Source of the DNA: Muscardinus avellanarius
Taxonomy: Eukaryota; Chordata; Mammalia; Rodentia; Gliridae
NCBI GenBank assembly: GCA_963383645.1
Contig: OY726574.1
Location: 56,743,977-56,807,976, forward strand
Length of the DNA stretch: 64,000 bases
Reading direction: 5' to 3'
A program made the position numbers and the translations under genes. Each line of letters starts with the position of its first letter. The first letter of the stretch is position 1. Below are positions 23,485 through 35,627 of this stretch, in pieces. Under the pieces are notes generated by a model. It ran no database searches. It was not told the DNA's origin and was given only the letters and a program-made list of their open reading frames with translations.

Positions 23485-23787
23485 CCCAGTACTGAGGATG
23501 GAAGCCAGGGCCATTCTACCTCTGAACTACACCCCCAGCTCCATTTGGTTTTTTTGTTTGTTTGTTTTGTTTTGTTGGTTTTTTTTTTTTTTTTTTTGGT
23601 GGTACTGGGGATGAAACCCAGGGGCATTCTACCTCCAAGCTACACCCCCAGTCCTACTTTTTATTCTTTATTTTGAAACAGGGTCGCATTAAGTTCTGGA
23701 GGGCCTCACTAAGTAGCTGAGGCTGGCTGCAAACCTGCGATCTTCCCATCCCAGCCTCCCAAGTGTGCACCACCACACCCAGCTTAT
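23485..23787 (-). mobile_element. SINE tail fragment and full SINE
   Basis: Tail half 23485-23545; copy 23600-23787. Confidence 0.75.
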
Positions 23788-24034
23788 GCTACCAATTTTA
23801 TAAAAACAAAACATGTCTGCCTACGCATCTGGAAGTATATATACTAAAACAGTAAAATATTTATTGTTAGTGTTGGAACTGTGAAGGGGAAGCTGGATTG
23901 TGTTAACTTACTTTTTGTGTTGATTCGTTGTTTCTCAAAGTTTTAAAATAGATATTTTCATAGTAAAAAATTATAAGATTCGTTTTAAATGTACATCTAA
24001 TGCATGGCTTTACTTCATTGTATTGCTTTTTGTG

Positions 24035-24875
24035 TATGTGTGGTACTGGGCATTGAGCCCAGAAGCATTCTACCTCTGAACTACACCCCGAGCCCCATTT
24101 TATTTTTAATTTTTTTTAAATGTCTTGCTATGTGGCTGAGGCTGAGCTTGAACCTGTGATCCTATCTCAGCCTCCCAAGTGCTGGGATTATAGGTGTATA
24201 CCACTGCTCCTCCTGGCTTCCTTATTACATTTGATGAGGGTACTGGGGATTGAACCCAGTGGCCTTCTACCTCCAAGTTATACCTCTAGCCCAATTTTTT
24301 TTTTTTTTTTTTTTTTGCAGTACTGAGGATGGAACCCAGGGCCATTCTACCTCTGAGCTACACCCCCAGCTCTAGTTTTTATTCTTTATTTTGAAACAAG
24401 GTCTCACTAAGTTATGGAGGGCTTCACTAATGAACTAAGGCTGTCCGGAAACCTCGATCCTCCTGTCTCAGCCTCCCAAGTACAAGGATCACAAGCAGGC
24501 ACCACCACGCTCAGCTCCAAATTTTATTTCTTATTTGGAAAAGGGGTCTCACTAAGTTCCAGCAGGCCTTACTAAGCTGCTGTGACTGGCCTCCTGTTTC
24601 TGCCTCCCAAATACTGGGACTGTAAAGGAGCACCATGACACCCAGCTATTATATTTTTGATAAAGGTATACTTCCTCTTTGTTATTTTTTTTTTCTTTTT
24701 GGTACTGGAGATTGAACCCAGGGGCACTCTACCTCCAAGCTATACCCTCAGCACTTTTTATTTTGAAACAGGATCTCGCTAAGTTGCTGAAACTGGCCAC
24801 AAACCTGCAATCCTCCTGTCTGGACTTCCAAGTACAGGGATCACAGGCGTGTACCACCATGCCTGGGTTTTCTTT
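24035..24875 (-). mobile_element. Array of five minus-strand SINEs
   Basis: 24035-24220, 24238-24300 (tail only), 24318-24515, 24520-24650 (head), 24695-24870. Tail-to-head stacking suggests repeated insertion into A-rich tails. Confidence 0.8.
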
Positions 24876-25069
24876 TGTTTTTTACTGGACAGATATATTT
24901 GATTCTTCTCTTCATGCTGACCTTTCCCCTCCACTTGGAAAGTTAAAAGCAAAGCAGGAGAGAAGGAAGAGGAGGAGGAGGCCTCCAACCTATCAAGGGA
25001 GCAAGGTTAGCCAAAGCAAGTCGGAGAAGAACCAACAGAGGGAGCCAAGCAACGCGCCATCCACAGAGG

Positions 25070-25135
25070 CCATCTATCCATCCATCCATCCATCTATCTA
25101 TCTATCTATCTATCTATCTATTTATGTATTTATTT
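25070..25135. repeat. (ATCC)n/(ATCT)n microsatellite
   Basis: Abuts the minus-strand L1 3' end. Confidence 0.9.
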
Positions 25136-25690
25136 TTATGTAAAACATATTGAAAGTGGCATATATTCAGACTATGCTTGGTGCCCCCACTTCCCCTTCC
25201 CCTTCCAAACAACAAGTGTCCAGGTTAACCATGCAATATTAATATTTTACACAAATTCAGATGGAGCTCCTCCATTCATCAGCCTCAGCCTTCTTCCTCT
25301 CCTACCCTTCCATTTCAGCTTTGCTGAGCTTTCCCCTCCATTATCTGGACTCCCTCTGGTATCCCCAATGCTCCCTAGTTTGAGCATACTAGAGAAAACA
25401 TATGTCCCTTCTCTTTCTGTGTTTGGCTGATCTCACTTAACATAATGTTCTCCAGGTCTTTCCATCTTCTTGCAAATAACATGATTTTGTTCTTCTTTAT
25501 AGCTGAGTAGAATTCCATTGTGTGTATTTCTTAAAATTTTCCAATCCATTCATCTCTTGATGGAGACCTAGGTTGGTTCCGTATTTTGGCTATTACAATT
25601 GTGCTACTATGAACATGGGTATGCATATGTTGCTGTAGTTCTCTGATTTCAACCCCCACAAAGGCCATTTTGAGTGGACACATTGAGTCA
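25136..25690 (-). mobile_element. L1 3' fragment
   Basis: Antisense L1 3' end: tgatctcacttaacataatg, agaattccattgtgtgtat and tgctactatgaacatgggt are hallmark complements of the ORF2 end. Broken, non-coding. Confidence 0.7.
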
Positions 25691-25994
25691 TCCTGTGTGT
25701 AAACCCTACTGCTAAGATTAATTGAATGTGCTGAATCAAATTTGTTCTGTAGTATGGTCTATCCTACATTACTCAGATGTGAATGATCTAGCTTGTGATT
25801 TATTCAGAGTTGGTCCCCTTATGATCCAATTCTGTCGTCATATTTCATGAGACCCAAGAAACACAGACACCTAACTAGTGTCTCCTGGAGGCTACCTCTG
25901 CCTCCAGAAAGAACATACTTCCACATCAGATTTCAGGACTAGTTGGTAACAAGGTTTACCAACATCTAGCCAGTGAGCTTGACCAGGGCCACGA

Positions 25995-26535
25995 TGCTAT
26001 GGATTGAATTGTATCCCCCAAAGAAGATATCCTGAACCCCCAAACCTCAGACTGTGACCTTATTTGGAAATAGGGCCTTTGCAAATGTAAATAAAGTCAC
26101 TAAGATGGATCCTAATGCAATATAACTAACATTCTTATAACAAGAGGAAATTTTGAGGCCAAGACAGGAGGCTCACGGATTCAAGGACAGCCTCGGCAAT
26201 TTAGAAAATCCTGTTTCAAAATGAAAAAGTGCTAGGGGTTTAGTTTGGGGGTTGAATGCTATATAGGGTTCAACCCCCAGTACAAATTTGGACACAAACA
26301 TAGTCATGCACAAAAGGACTATTACATGAAGACTGGAGTTCTTCTGCCACGAGCCAGAAAACACGTGAGACCACCAGAAGCTGGCAAGGGCAGGGCCAGG
26401 CCCCTGCCCACAGCTCTCAGAGGGGCACGATTTCAGAATTCTAATCTCCGGATGTGGGAGACAATACATTTCTGCCATTCTGAGCTACCCAGTTTGTGGT
26501 ACTTTCTTACAGCTACTCTAGGAAACAAACAGAGG
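25995..26535 (+). mobile_element. MaLR (MLT1-like) LTR, split by a SINE
   Basis: Starts tgctatggattgaattgtat and ends near tacccagtttgtggtacttt, both typical of MLT1-class LTRs, with tgaccttatttggaaatagg between. The SINE at 26155-26285 lies inside, bounded by aaattt. Confidence 0.75.
26155..26285 (+). mobile_element. SINE inside the MLT1-like LTR
   Basis: 5'-truncated copy from gaggccaagacaggaggctc to caacccccagtac. Confidence 0.7.
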
Positions 26536-26749
26536 AGATAGGGTCCCTCCCTTTCAAAAACAAAAGCGTGAATAATTTCCAAAGGGTACAGGAAGATACT
26601 CAGGGGCCCTAGTGCAGCCAGTCTGTCAGGCTCTCAGAAAACTCATAAATATCGTGGGAGTGCTTCAGTCTGTCTGTGTAGCCAGAACTTCCGCTCTGTC
26701 CCCATGCGCTCAGCTCGCACCTGCCATCACTTTTCACCTTTCAAAGCTT

Positions 26750-27166
26750 GGCCTTCTGAGACTGGAGGGTCACGGATTCAAGATCAGCCTCAGCAATTTA
26801 GCGAGACCCTGTTTCAGAACAAAAAGTAAAAATGGCTGGGGGTATCGGGTGTGGTGGCACATGATTGTAATCCCAGTACTTAGGAAACAGACAGGAAGAT
26901 CTCTGGTTCAAGACCAGCCTCAAACACTTAGTGAGACCCTATTTCAAAATCAAAAAATAAGAGCCGGGCGTGGTGGCACACACGCTTGTAATCCCAGCGC
27001 TTGGGAGGCTGAGATAGGAGGATCGCGCAGGTTCGAAGCCAGCCTCAGCTACTGAGTGAGGCTCTCAGCAACTTAGTGAGACCCTGTTTCCAAATAAAAT
27101 ATAAAAAATAGGTCTGAGAGTATAGCCTGGAGGTAGAAAGCCCCTGAGTTCCACCCCCAGCACCAC

Positions 27167-27198
<32 letters not shown>

Positions 27199-27690
27199 AT
27201 AGATTGGACTAGGGGTGCTGCTCAGATGGGTTTCCATCCCCAGTACCACCAAAATAAATACATAAGATTGGACTAGGGGTGCAGCTCAGATGTAGAATAC
27301 CCCTGAGTTCAATCCCTATGACCATATTAAAGGGGGATGGGGTATAGATCAGGGGGATAGGGGGATAGCTCAGAGCTATAATGCCCCTGGGTTTCAATCC
27401 CAATGCAAAACAAAGCAAAAAAAAAAAAAAGGCTACCTTTCTATCTGGTTACTGCACAAAATTAATATGTTAAAATATATTGGAAGCCGGGTGTGGTGGC
27501 ACACGCTTGTGATCCCAGCATTCGGGAGGCTGAGACAGGAGGATCGCAGTTCGAGGACAGCCTCAGCTACTTAGTGAGGCTCTCGGCAGCTCAGTGAGAC
27601 CCTGTTTAAAAAGAAAGAATAAAAAAGAGAACTGGGGGTGTAGCTCAAAGGTCGAATGCCCCTGGGTTCTATCTCCAGTACTGAAAAAAA
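26750..27690 (+). mobile_element. SINE array
   Basis: Copies at 26750-26848, 26849-26965, 26963-27165, three ID-like tails 27205-27420, and a full copy 27485-27690. Confidence 0.8.
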
Positions 27691-28089
27691 AATAAAGCAT
27701 ATTGGGAAATACTTTGAAAAGGAAAGGAGTGCATAAATACACCAGAAGCAAATGAGACCACAGCTGTAAATAGACGTGCTGGTCGGAAGTGGTACGGGGC
27801 CGAAGGCATTAAGTGGGCTGCCACCTCTAGCACTCTTACGGGGTCTGCTGTCTGATGCTGCTGCTCTAGTGTGTTAAGACAGCTGCCTGCTGCTCCGGCG
27901 GGCTGCCTGTGTGCTGAGTGAGTGACCTGCACAGAGCTGTCTGCCTGGCTTACGTGCTCTGGGCGACAGGGACACCGTTCCCCGAAGGTGCACACAGCAG
28001 ACACCTGGCAAACAAGGCTGCCCGGGAAGGCACGTGTTCTGTCGCATAAATACAATCTCTTTAGGAAAATTGCGGAACATGTGTTTTAT

Positions 28090-28380
28090 TGGGAGCTGAG
28101 ACCAAGGGCACTTCACCTCCCAGCTACACCCCAGCCCTATTTATTGCATGATAGCCTTGAACCCACAATCCTCCATCTCAGCCTCCTAAGTACTGGGACT
28201 ACAGGTGTGCAGCTCTATGCCCAGCTTATCTGGTTTGTTTGTTTGTTTGTTTGTCTGCGTGGGATGTTTTGTTTTGATTTGGTTTGGTTTTTGTCTTTTT
28301 GGGGGGGGGAGGTCATAGTACAGGGGATGGAACCCAGGGGCATTCTACCTCCAAGCTACACCCCCAGCCTGATTTTTGTT
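28090..28380 (-). mobile_element. Two SINE fragments
   Basis: Diverged copy 28090-28230 and tail half 28310-28380 beside the young copy. Confidence 0.65.
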
Positions 28381-28399
28381 TTTTTATTCTTTTTTTTTT

Positions 28400-28575
28400 G
28401 TGTGTGTGGTACTGGGGTTCCTGGAAGCCCTTCTACCTCCGGGCTACGCTCCCAGACCTATTTTATATTTTTGAAACAGGGTCTCTTACGCCAGCGGCTG
28501 GCTTCGAACCTGAGCGATCCTCCTGTCTCCGCCTCCCAAGCGCGGGGATGACAAGTGTGCGCCACCACGCCCGGC
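28400..28575 (-). mobile_element. SINE, young subfamily
   Basis: Shortened-tail copy inserted next to an older minus-strand fragment at 28310-28380. No clear target duplication in the T-rich flanks. Confidence 0.8.
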
Positions 28576-28599
28576 TGTTTTGTTTTGTTTTGATAATGG

Positions 28600-29010
28600 G
28601 GCCATTCTAACTCTAAACTCCACCCCAGTCCTATTTTATTTTTATGTATTTATGTATTTTGCAGTACTGGGGATAGAACCCAAGGCCATTCTACCTTTGA
28701 GCTATACCCGCAGCCCTAATTTGTATTCTTTATTTTTGAAACAAGGTCTCACAAAGTTGCCGAGGGCCTCACTAAGTATCTGAGGCTGTCCACAAAAATG
28801 CAATCCTCTTGTCTTACCCTCCCAAGTTCTGAGATTACAATCGTGTGCCATCATGCCCAACCCTATTTAATTTTTTATTTTGAAACAGGGACTCAGTAAG
28901 TTGCCGAGAGCTTCACTAAATTGCCGAGGCTGGCCTGGAATCTGTGATCCTCCTGTCTCAGCCTCTCGGGTACTAGGGTTACAGTTATTTGCTATCATGC
29001 CTGGCTTATG
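28600..29010 (-). mobile_element. Two SINEs
   Basis: Copies 28600-28862 and 28865-29010. Confidence 0.75.
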
Positions 29011-29459
29011 AGTCCCTTTTAAGAGGACCTAATACTGGGTATATTTTTACACTGGAAAAAGTCCACCACCCAAAAGGTAAAACAATTATCCTGTCTCTTA
29101 AGCTAAGGAACCCAGAATTACCTTAAAATCTAAATATAGTAAGCGATACTTAGCTGCTCATAGAGAAACCAGAACTTTCAGAGCAATATTTCCTAGCGGA
29201 TAGATCTGTCACATCTGAAGCCAAGTCAAAAATGAGAACTTCAGTAAATATGTGTCAATCAGAAACATCATGTGTTATTGTGCAAGGTACTAATGTATCC
29301 GTTTTGGATGTAGGTGCCCACTAGACCACCTCAATTGATTGACTGAGCCAGGATCACCAGTTTCCTCCAGCCCCCCAGCTCCAGATGGTTATGAAAACAA
29401 ATCGTCCCATGAAGAATTCCTTCTTCCACAGTCCTCTAGATCACCCATCCCCTGAGATG

Positions 29460-29810
29460 CTAAACTGCACGGCCGCGACAGCGCCCCCTACCAGCCGGAA
29501 GCAGTGAGCAGTCATCTCTCCATTTGCCTAAGAGCAGTTAGCATCACTTCACGGGGGAACAGAGGCAGGGCAGAGGGCCTGGGATTAGGAAGGACAAGGA
29601 CCATTTGCATCTCCCTGTCTGTGAGGTTGGGGAGGTGAGCGGGAAGGTGGGAGACAGTGAGTGCCAGGAAGTTGATTCTTAATTCTAAATTAGATTAAGA
29701 ATCAAAATTGTGCAAAAGTCACTGGCTCCCCCAACCCAATTCTGACCAATCATAAAATAACAGATAGAAACCCTCAGGAAAGTTTAAAAGCTCATTTCCC
29801 AAGAGCTTCA

Positions 29811-29860
<50 letters not shown>

Positions 29861-29985
29861 CACCTGTCCTCTATCTTTCTCTGCTCAAAATAAACTCTCA
29901 TATTTCTATTTTTAAAAATAAACTACTGTGTGTTGGTTGAGTTATACAAGAAGCATGAGACTTATAAATTCTTCCTCATAAAAAA
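29460..29985 (+). mobile_element. Possible ERV1-like LTR
   Basis: Promoter-like order: ccaatcat (29746), then aaaagctcatttcccaagag, a (CT)n tract, ctctgctcaaaataaactct (poly(A) signal) and a second aataaact. This resembles gammaretroviral LTR R-U5 layout. No terminal repeats or target duplication found. Confidence 0.4.
29814..29857. repeat. (CT)n microsatellite
   Basis: Lies in the possible ERV1-like LTR. Confidence 0.95.
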
Positions 29986-29998
29986 GTTTATAGTCTAA

Positions 29999-30205
29999 GC
30001 CAGACGTGGTGGCGCACGCTTGTAATCCCAGCATTTGAGAGGCTGAGAAAGAAGGATCCGGGTTCGTGGACAACCTCAGCTACTTAGTGAGGACCCCTGC
30101 AACTCAGTGAGACCTTGTTTCAAAACAAAAAATAAAAAATAGGGCTGGGGGTGTTGCTCGATGGTAGAATGCCCCTGGATTCCATCTCCAATACCACAAG
30201 AAAGA
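29999..30205 (+). mobile_element. SINE
   Basis: Full copy, gccagacgtggtggcgcac to caataccac. Confidence 0.8.
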
Positions 30206-30224
30206 GTTTATAGTCCAGAGTCCA

Positions 30225-30380
30225 TCACTAAGCCAAACATGAGAAAGAGGGAGGGGGAGGGAATGGGGTAGGAATTGGGGGAGGGCTGAGTGATGTGTGC
30301 GTGTACGCCTCCACCATCTTGTACCCCATTAGGATGCATGACTACAATGCACCAATAAAAAAATTAAAAAAAAAATAAAA
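30225..30380 (+). mobile_element. Probable L1 3' UTR fragment
   Basis: G-rich tract (gagggagggggagggaatgg), then gcaccaataaaaaaattaaaaa. The layout resembles the 3' end of the L1 at 32.6 kb but has no coding match. Confidence 0.4.
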
Positions 30381-30416
30381 CAACTAAACTTTTGGAGTAA
30401 AAAATACTTTATAGTC

Positions 30417-30700
30417 ACCAGGCATGGTGGTACGTGCCTGTAATCTCAGTGCTTGGGAGGCTGAGACAGGAAGATTGCAGGTTTGAGGATAGTCTGAGCA
30501 AATCGGGAGATTCTCATCAACCTAGTGAGACCTTGTTTCAAAATTAAAAAGCTAAATAGGGCAAGGGGCATAGCCTGGAAGTAGAAGGCCCCTGGGGTCC
30601 ACCCCCACTACCACAAAATAAATAAACAAATAAAACAGGGCTGAGGGTGTAGCCCAGGGGTAGAATGTCCCTGGGTCCAATCCCCAGTATTCAGTCAAAG
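30417..30700 (+). mobile_element. SINE plus extra ID-like tail
   Basis: Full copy 30417-30615, second tail unit 30640-30690. Confidence 0.75.
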
Positions 30701-31089
30701 GACCAAAATCAAATGCATTTTTCCAGGTTGTCTCTTGGGCTCCGTAAGTCACACCCTCTATGTGTCCACTTGCGCCCTCATTCAGAAAATACCTGCAGAT
30801 GCTCACGACTGCCACGGCTATTTCTCGAAACCTCTAGCAAATACCCCAGTGGAAGCAGACGGGCTCTGCAGGTCCACCATGGCCACACATGAGAAGTGCT
30901 GGGCCATTACCTCAGGGTGGGCACAATCGTGAGCCGTGGCAGGCTTGCAAATTGTGTCGTAATCACGGCACTTACAAAAGATGTTCTTGGCTTGCAAAAA
31001 TTACTCTCCTAACAGATTTTTATCTGTACTCCTCTCTCCATCCCACAATAGAGAAATGTAGAACAAATGAGACTTTCTATAACAATCTC

Positions 31090-31095
31090 CCTCCC

Positions 31096-31171
<76 letters not shown>

Positions 31172-31235
31172 AATGTATATATATACACACACAAATGTAT
31201 ATATATACACACACAATTATACATATATGCAAACA
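31090..31235. repeat. (CT)n/(TA)n compound repeat
   Basis: (CT)n to 31138, (TA)n to 31168, then two imperfect units of acacacaaatgtatatata. Confidence 0.9.
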
Positions 31236-31384
31236 TATATATACATTTGCTCCTTCTGCCCAGAAGATGAACAGTTAAAGTATGAAGAAGAAGTAGAAAT
31301 TAAATGTCATGCTACTGGAACTGGATTTCTCTTAGACTTTCCCCAAAGGTCATGTAGGGTATGAACCACCTTTCCTGGAAGCCA

Positions 31385-31960
31385 CACCAAGCTGCCTGCG
31401 ATCCCAGCTACTCAGGAAGCTGAGGCAGAAGGATTGTAAGTTCAAGGCTAGACTGGGCAGCTCAGTAAGGCGCTGTCAATTCACAGACAGCCTCAGCTAC
31501 TTAGGCCCTCTGCAACTCAATGAGACCCTGTTTTTAAAATAAAGAATAAAAAATAGGGCTGGGAGCCAGGCGTGGTGGTGCATGCTTGTAATCCCAGCAT
31601 TTGGGGAGGCTGAGACCTGAGGATCACGGTTTGTGGACAGCCTCAGCTACTTAGTGAGGTCCTCTGCAACTTAGTGAGACCCTGTTTCAAAATAAAGAAT
31701 AAAAAAATAGGGCAGGGGGTATAGCTCAGAGGTTGAATACCCCCCGGGTTTCATCCCCAGACCTGCAAAAAAAAAAAAAATTGGGCTGGGGTTGTATCTC
31801 AGAGGTAGAATGTCTCTGGGTTCCATCCCCAGTACCACAAAATAAACAAATAAATAAACAAAGAAACAATTAAAAATTACTGAACATGTAGCTCAGTGGT
31901 AAAGTATTTGCCTGGCATGTACAAGGCCCTGGGTTCCATCAGAAGCACAAGAAAGAAAGA
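31385..31960 (+). mobile_element. SINE array ending in an ID monomer
   Basis: Copies 31385-31560 and 31567-31770, tail unit 31780-31850, then an ID monomer 31870-31950 (gtagctcagtggtaaagtat). Confidence 0.8.
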
Positions 31961-31964
31961 AAAC

Positions 31965-32748
31965 TACACTGATTCCATCTAACCCCAATCGGACAATCAT
32001 CAGAAGTCAGAAAACAATAAATGTTGGCAAGATTGTGGGGAAATTGGACCTCTTCTGTACTGTTCGTAGGATTGCAAATCAGTGCAGACTCTAGGGAGAT
32101 CGATGTGGAGATTCCTCAGAAAACGAGGACTGGACCCACCATATGATTCATTATGCCACCCCTGGTATCTTTCCAAAGGGGCCTAACTCAGAGGACTACA
32201 GTAATATATGCATACTCGTGTTCATAGCAGCACCAGTCACAAGAGCCAACGTAGGGAGCCAGCCTAGGTGTCCATCAACAGATGAACAGATTCCAAAATG
32301 ATGGAAATGACACACAATGGAATTCCACACAGCAATAAAGAACAAAATTATGTCATTTGCAAGAAAACGGAAGAACTCGGAGAACATTGTATTAAGTGAG
32401 CTGGGCCAGTCACAGAAAGTAAAGGGTCATGTGTTTCTCTATGTGGAAGCTAGGGGCTAATCGGGATATCAGCGGGACACCAGATAATGGAGGGGACCCT
32501 CACCGGAGCCAGGGAGGTGGTCTAGTAGAAGGGGAGAGTGAGGATCAATGCAGTAATTATTACCAATGGCTTTACGTACATATGTGAAAATGCCAATGTC
32601 ATTCTTGGTACCTTGTATGGGGGAGGGGGGGTGCGGAAGAAGTGGAGTGGGGGCCCCCTGGTGCTGTGTGCACCTACGTCCCTGTCAACATGATTTACAT
32701 TACCGTGTAAGACTCTGATGTACCAATGGAAGCATATTAAAAAAATAG
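31965..32748 (+). mobile_element. L1 3' end with 3' UTR and A tail
   Basis: Contains ggtgtccatcaacagatgaa, atggaattccacacagcaat and aacattgtattaagtgagc, the C-terminal ORF2 signature, then a G-rich 3' UTR (gggggagggggggtg, 32619) and AAAAAAATAGAAAAG. Confidence 0.75.
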
Positions 32749-32756
32749 AAAAGAAG

Positions 32757-32970
32757 CCAGCGTGGTGGGCACACTTACAATCCCAGCATCCAGGAGGCTG
32801 AGACTAGAGGATCGGGGTTCTCAAACAGCCTCTGCTACTTAGCGAGGCCCTTCGCAACTCAGTGAGACTTCGTTTCAAAAATAAAATCTAAAAAAGAGGG
32901 CTAGGGGTGTAGCTCGGAGGTAGAATGGCCCTCGGTTCCATCCCCAGTACCGCAAAATAAATTAATTAAT
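32757..32970 (+). mobile_element. SINE
   Basis: Inserted at the A tail of the L1; ends in (ATTA)n. Confidence 0.8.
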
Positions 32971-33164
32971 TAAGTAATTAAATGAGAGAGAGGATGAAAG
33001 GAGAGTGCTGAAATTAAAACAGGTAAGAGGCTATTTGGGACACTAAGACAGGAGGAAGCTAAGCTTAAGGTCAGCACAAGATAACTTAGGTAGACTGTTT
33101 CATAATAAATAAAGAAAAGTGGCTAGGGGTATAAATCAGAAGGTTCAGTCCTCATGACCACACA

Positions 33165-33215
33165 CACATACACACACACACGCACGCACGCACTCACGCA
33201 CTCACGCATGCACGG
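33165..33215. repeat. (CA)n/(CGCA)n repeat
   Basis: Short, interrupted (cacacgcacgcacgcactc). Confidence 0.8.
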
Positions 33216-33419
33216 CTAGGTACAGAAAAATAAACAGGTCTTAAAAAGTTGCTAAAATCATGCTGTTAATGACCTGTAGCAACAGAGGTGTCATGAGCAG
33301 CTTTAGGAGAGAGATGCTGGCAGGCAGGGTCAGGAGGGCGCCCTCTGAAATGGTGCTGTACCTCAATCTGTGGGATGTTTAAGTGGATATACACATAGAT
33401 TTAAAAAAAAAAAGTTACA

Positions 33420-33635
33420 AGCTGGTGTGGTGGTGCACGCTTGTAATCCCTGCGCTTGGGAGGCTGAGACAGGAGGATCACACAGGTTCGAAGCCAGCCT
33501 CAGCTACTTGGTGAGGCCCTCGGCAACTTAGTGAGACCCTGTTTCCAAATAAAGTATGAAATAGGTCTGGGAGTGTAGCCCGGAGGTAGAAAAGCCCCTG
33601 GGTTCCACCCCCAGTGCCACACACACACAGACAAA
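33420..33635 (+). mobile_element. SINE
   Basis: Full copy of the 'aataggtctgggagtgtag' type. Confidence 0.85.
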
Positions 33636-34254
33636 AGTTACACCTCAGTAAAAAATTTTACTTCTGGCTGTTAAACGTATTTCTAATCCCGCTCAAAACT
33701 GAGTAAAGCAGTAATACGTTGCTACAGAGGAATGCTTTCTAGAGTAGTAAATTAATTAAAATTAACAAGACTCTTCCGTTTTACAGGCACGACACCGCTC
33801 GAAGCCGGGACAAAGTTGTTAAGTGCGCACCACACGGCCATGAAGATGGATCCTCTGGAAAATCAGCCTTGTTGTTTGTTGGCAGTCGTTGAATCAGAAG
33901 AGCCAACAGGGTGGAAAAAACTTTTTCCTAAAATCTAATTACATAAGCACAGCAAGGCAGGGAGCCAGCCCAAGCTCCTGAACACCAGGATGCACTCACC
34001 TCAAATCCCGGGCCGCGGCTGCGGGGAAGGGCGCTCTGGCCCAGGCCCACTGACCCGAGTGCTGAACACATGGAGGGTGCCCATCCTGGATGCCAAGGGG
34101 AGGGCAGCTGGAAGGAGAGTGCACACCTTACTCCTCACCGCCCCTGGTATTCCAGGTGCAGGAAAAGCACAGGTGATTGACACGGATGAGCCCCAGGCTC
34201 CCAGCAGCCAACTCCGTTCTGACCACCATAAACCCAGAAAGAAGGATTTTTGCC
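33636..34254. other. Unique sequence, no gene seen
   Basis: Moderately GC-rich at 33.98-34.2 kb. Open frames on both strands there show no recognisable domain. Confidence 0.45.
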
Positions 34255-34345
34255 AAGCGTGGGGCACACACTTGCCTTGAACCCGAAGTCTTCCTGTCTC
34301 AGCCTTCCAAGTACTAGGATTACAGGTGCACACCACCACACCCAT
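34255..34345 (-). mobile_element. SINE head fragment
   Basis: cttgaacccgaagtcttcct to ccaccacacccat. Confidence 0.6.
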
Positions 34346-34924
34346 ATAATTTTTTTGAATAGTGTATGAACCTAGACACTGTGCCAGGCTCTGAAGGTTG
34401 AGCTGTGAGGAGACAGAGCCCAGACTCTGATCGACCTCACATCCCATAGTTAGGGTGGAAGGGAAGTAAATCAAGAGGGGAGTTAACAGGAGGATCTCAA
34501 GCACTCACAGGCACACGCCTCGCTATCACACTCCTCGCTGTCCTGAGCAGACGCAGGTGACTAGCCGTGGCGCCGTCTCCTCCTGAGCCCAAGCTCTGCG
34601 TCCTCACTGCGGCGTTCCAGGATGTGAAGTCCATCAAAGCTGTCGCGTCAATGAAGTTTCTTTGCCATCCTTGACATACACCCTTGGATAGCAGAGTTCT
34701 TTTCACATCCCAAGAACAAGCTCCGAGCGATGTGAGCCCCAACCACCAGTTGGCTCACCAGAACTTCAGAGTCTGGATATATAGAGAAAAGATCATTTTG
34801 GAAAAGACCAAATTGCATGTGAAATACGCTACTTTTTAGTGTATGTTTATATTTGTCTATCTAATAGGCTAATTCTACCCCCTTCAATTGATGGATTCTT
34901 AAAAAATTGTCAATATTTTTTGGG
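34346..34924. other. Unique sequence, no gene seen
   Basis: No repeat or coding match recognised. Confidence 0.45.
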
Positions 34925-35390
34925 GGGGTCTGGGGATTCGACCTCCAAGCTACACCCCCTACCGTATTTTTTTATTCTTGATTTTGAAACCGGGTCTCAC
35001 TGAGTTGCAGAGGACCTCACTAAGTAGCTGAGGCTGTCTGTGAATTTCGATCCTCCGGTCTCAGCCTCCCGAATGCTGGGATTACAAGTGTGTGCCACCA
35101 CGCCCGGCTAAAATCATCAATATTTTAAAGATAATATTAGCTCTTCACAGATAAAAGGTCTTTTACGCTGTCACTCAGTGTTTTCCAGAGTCTCTAAAGA
35201 TGGAAAATAACATCTTTAACAAACATGGTGGCGCACGCTTGTAATCCCAGTATTTGGGAGGATGAGACAGGAAGATGGCAGGTTTGAGACCAGCCTCAGG
35301 AACTTGGTGTTTCAAAATAAAGAATATAACGGGACTGGGGGTATAGCTCATGGGTAGAATGCTCCTGGGTTCAATCCCCAGTACCACAAA
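34925..35390. mobile_element. Two SINEs in opposite orientation
   Basis: Minus copy 34925-35110 and plus copy 35220-35390. Confidence 0.8.
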
Positions 35391-35414
35391 AAAGATAGAA
35401 TATACATTTTTTTA

Positions 35415-35610
35415 GCCGGGCGTGGTGGCGCATGCTTGTAATCCCCGCGCTTGGGAGGCAGAGACAGGAGGATCGCGCAGGTTCGAAGCCAGCCGCGCGC
35501 GCTGGCTTAGGAGACCCTGTTTCCAAATAAAAATGTAAAAATAGGTCTGGGAGTGTAGCCCGGAGGTAGAAGGGCTTCCAGGAACCCCAGTACCACCACA
35601 CAAAAAAAAA
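35415..35610 (+). mobile_element. SINE, young subfamily
   Basis: Flanked by agaatatac(a)ttttttt (35397-35413 and 35611-35627). Internal hairpin aagccagc/gctggctt around cgcgcgc at about 35489-35511. Confidence 0.85.
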
Positions 35611-35627
35611 AGAATATACTTTTTTTA

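Noticed and set aside
33990..34280. 96-codon plus-strand frame in GC-rich unique DNA
   Set aside because: Overlaps an equally long frame on the other strand, no domain, no promoter or splice support.
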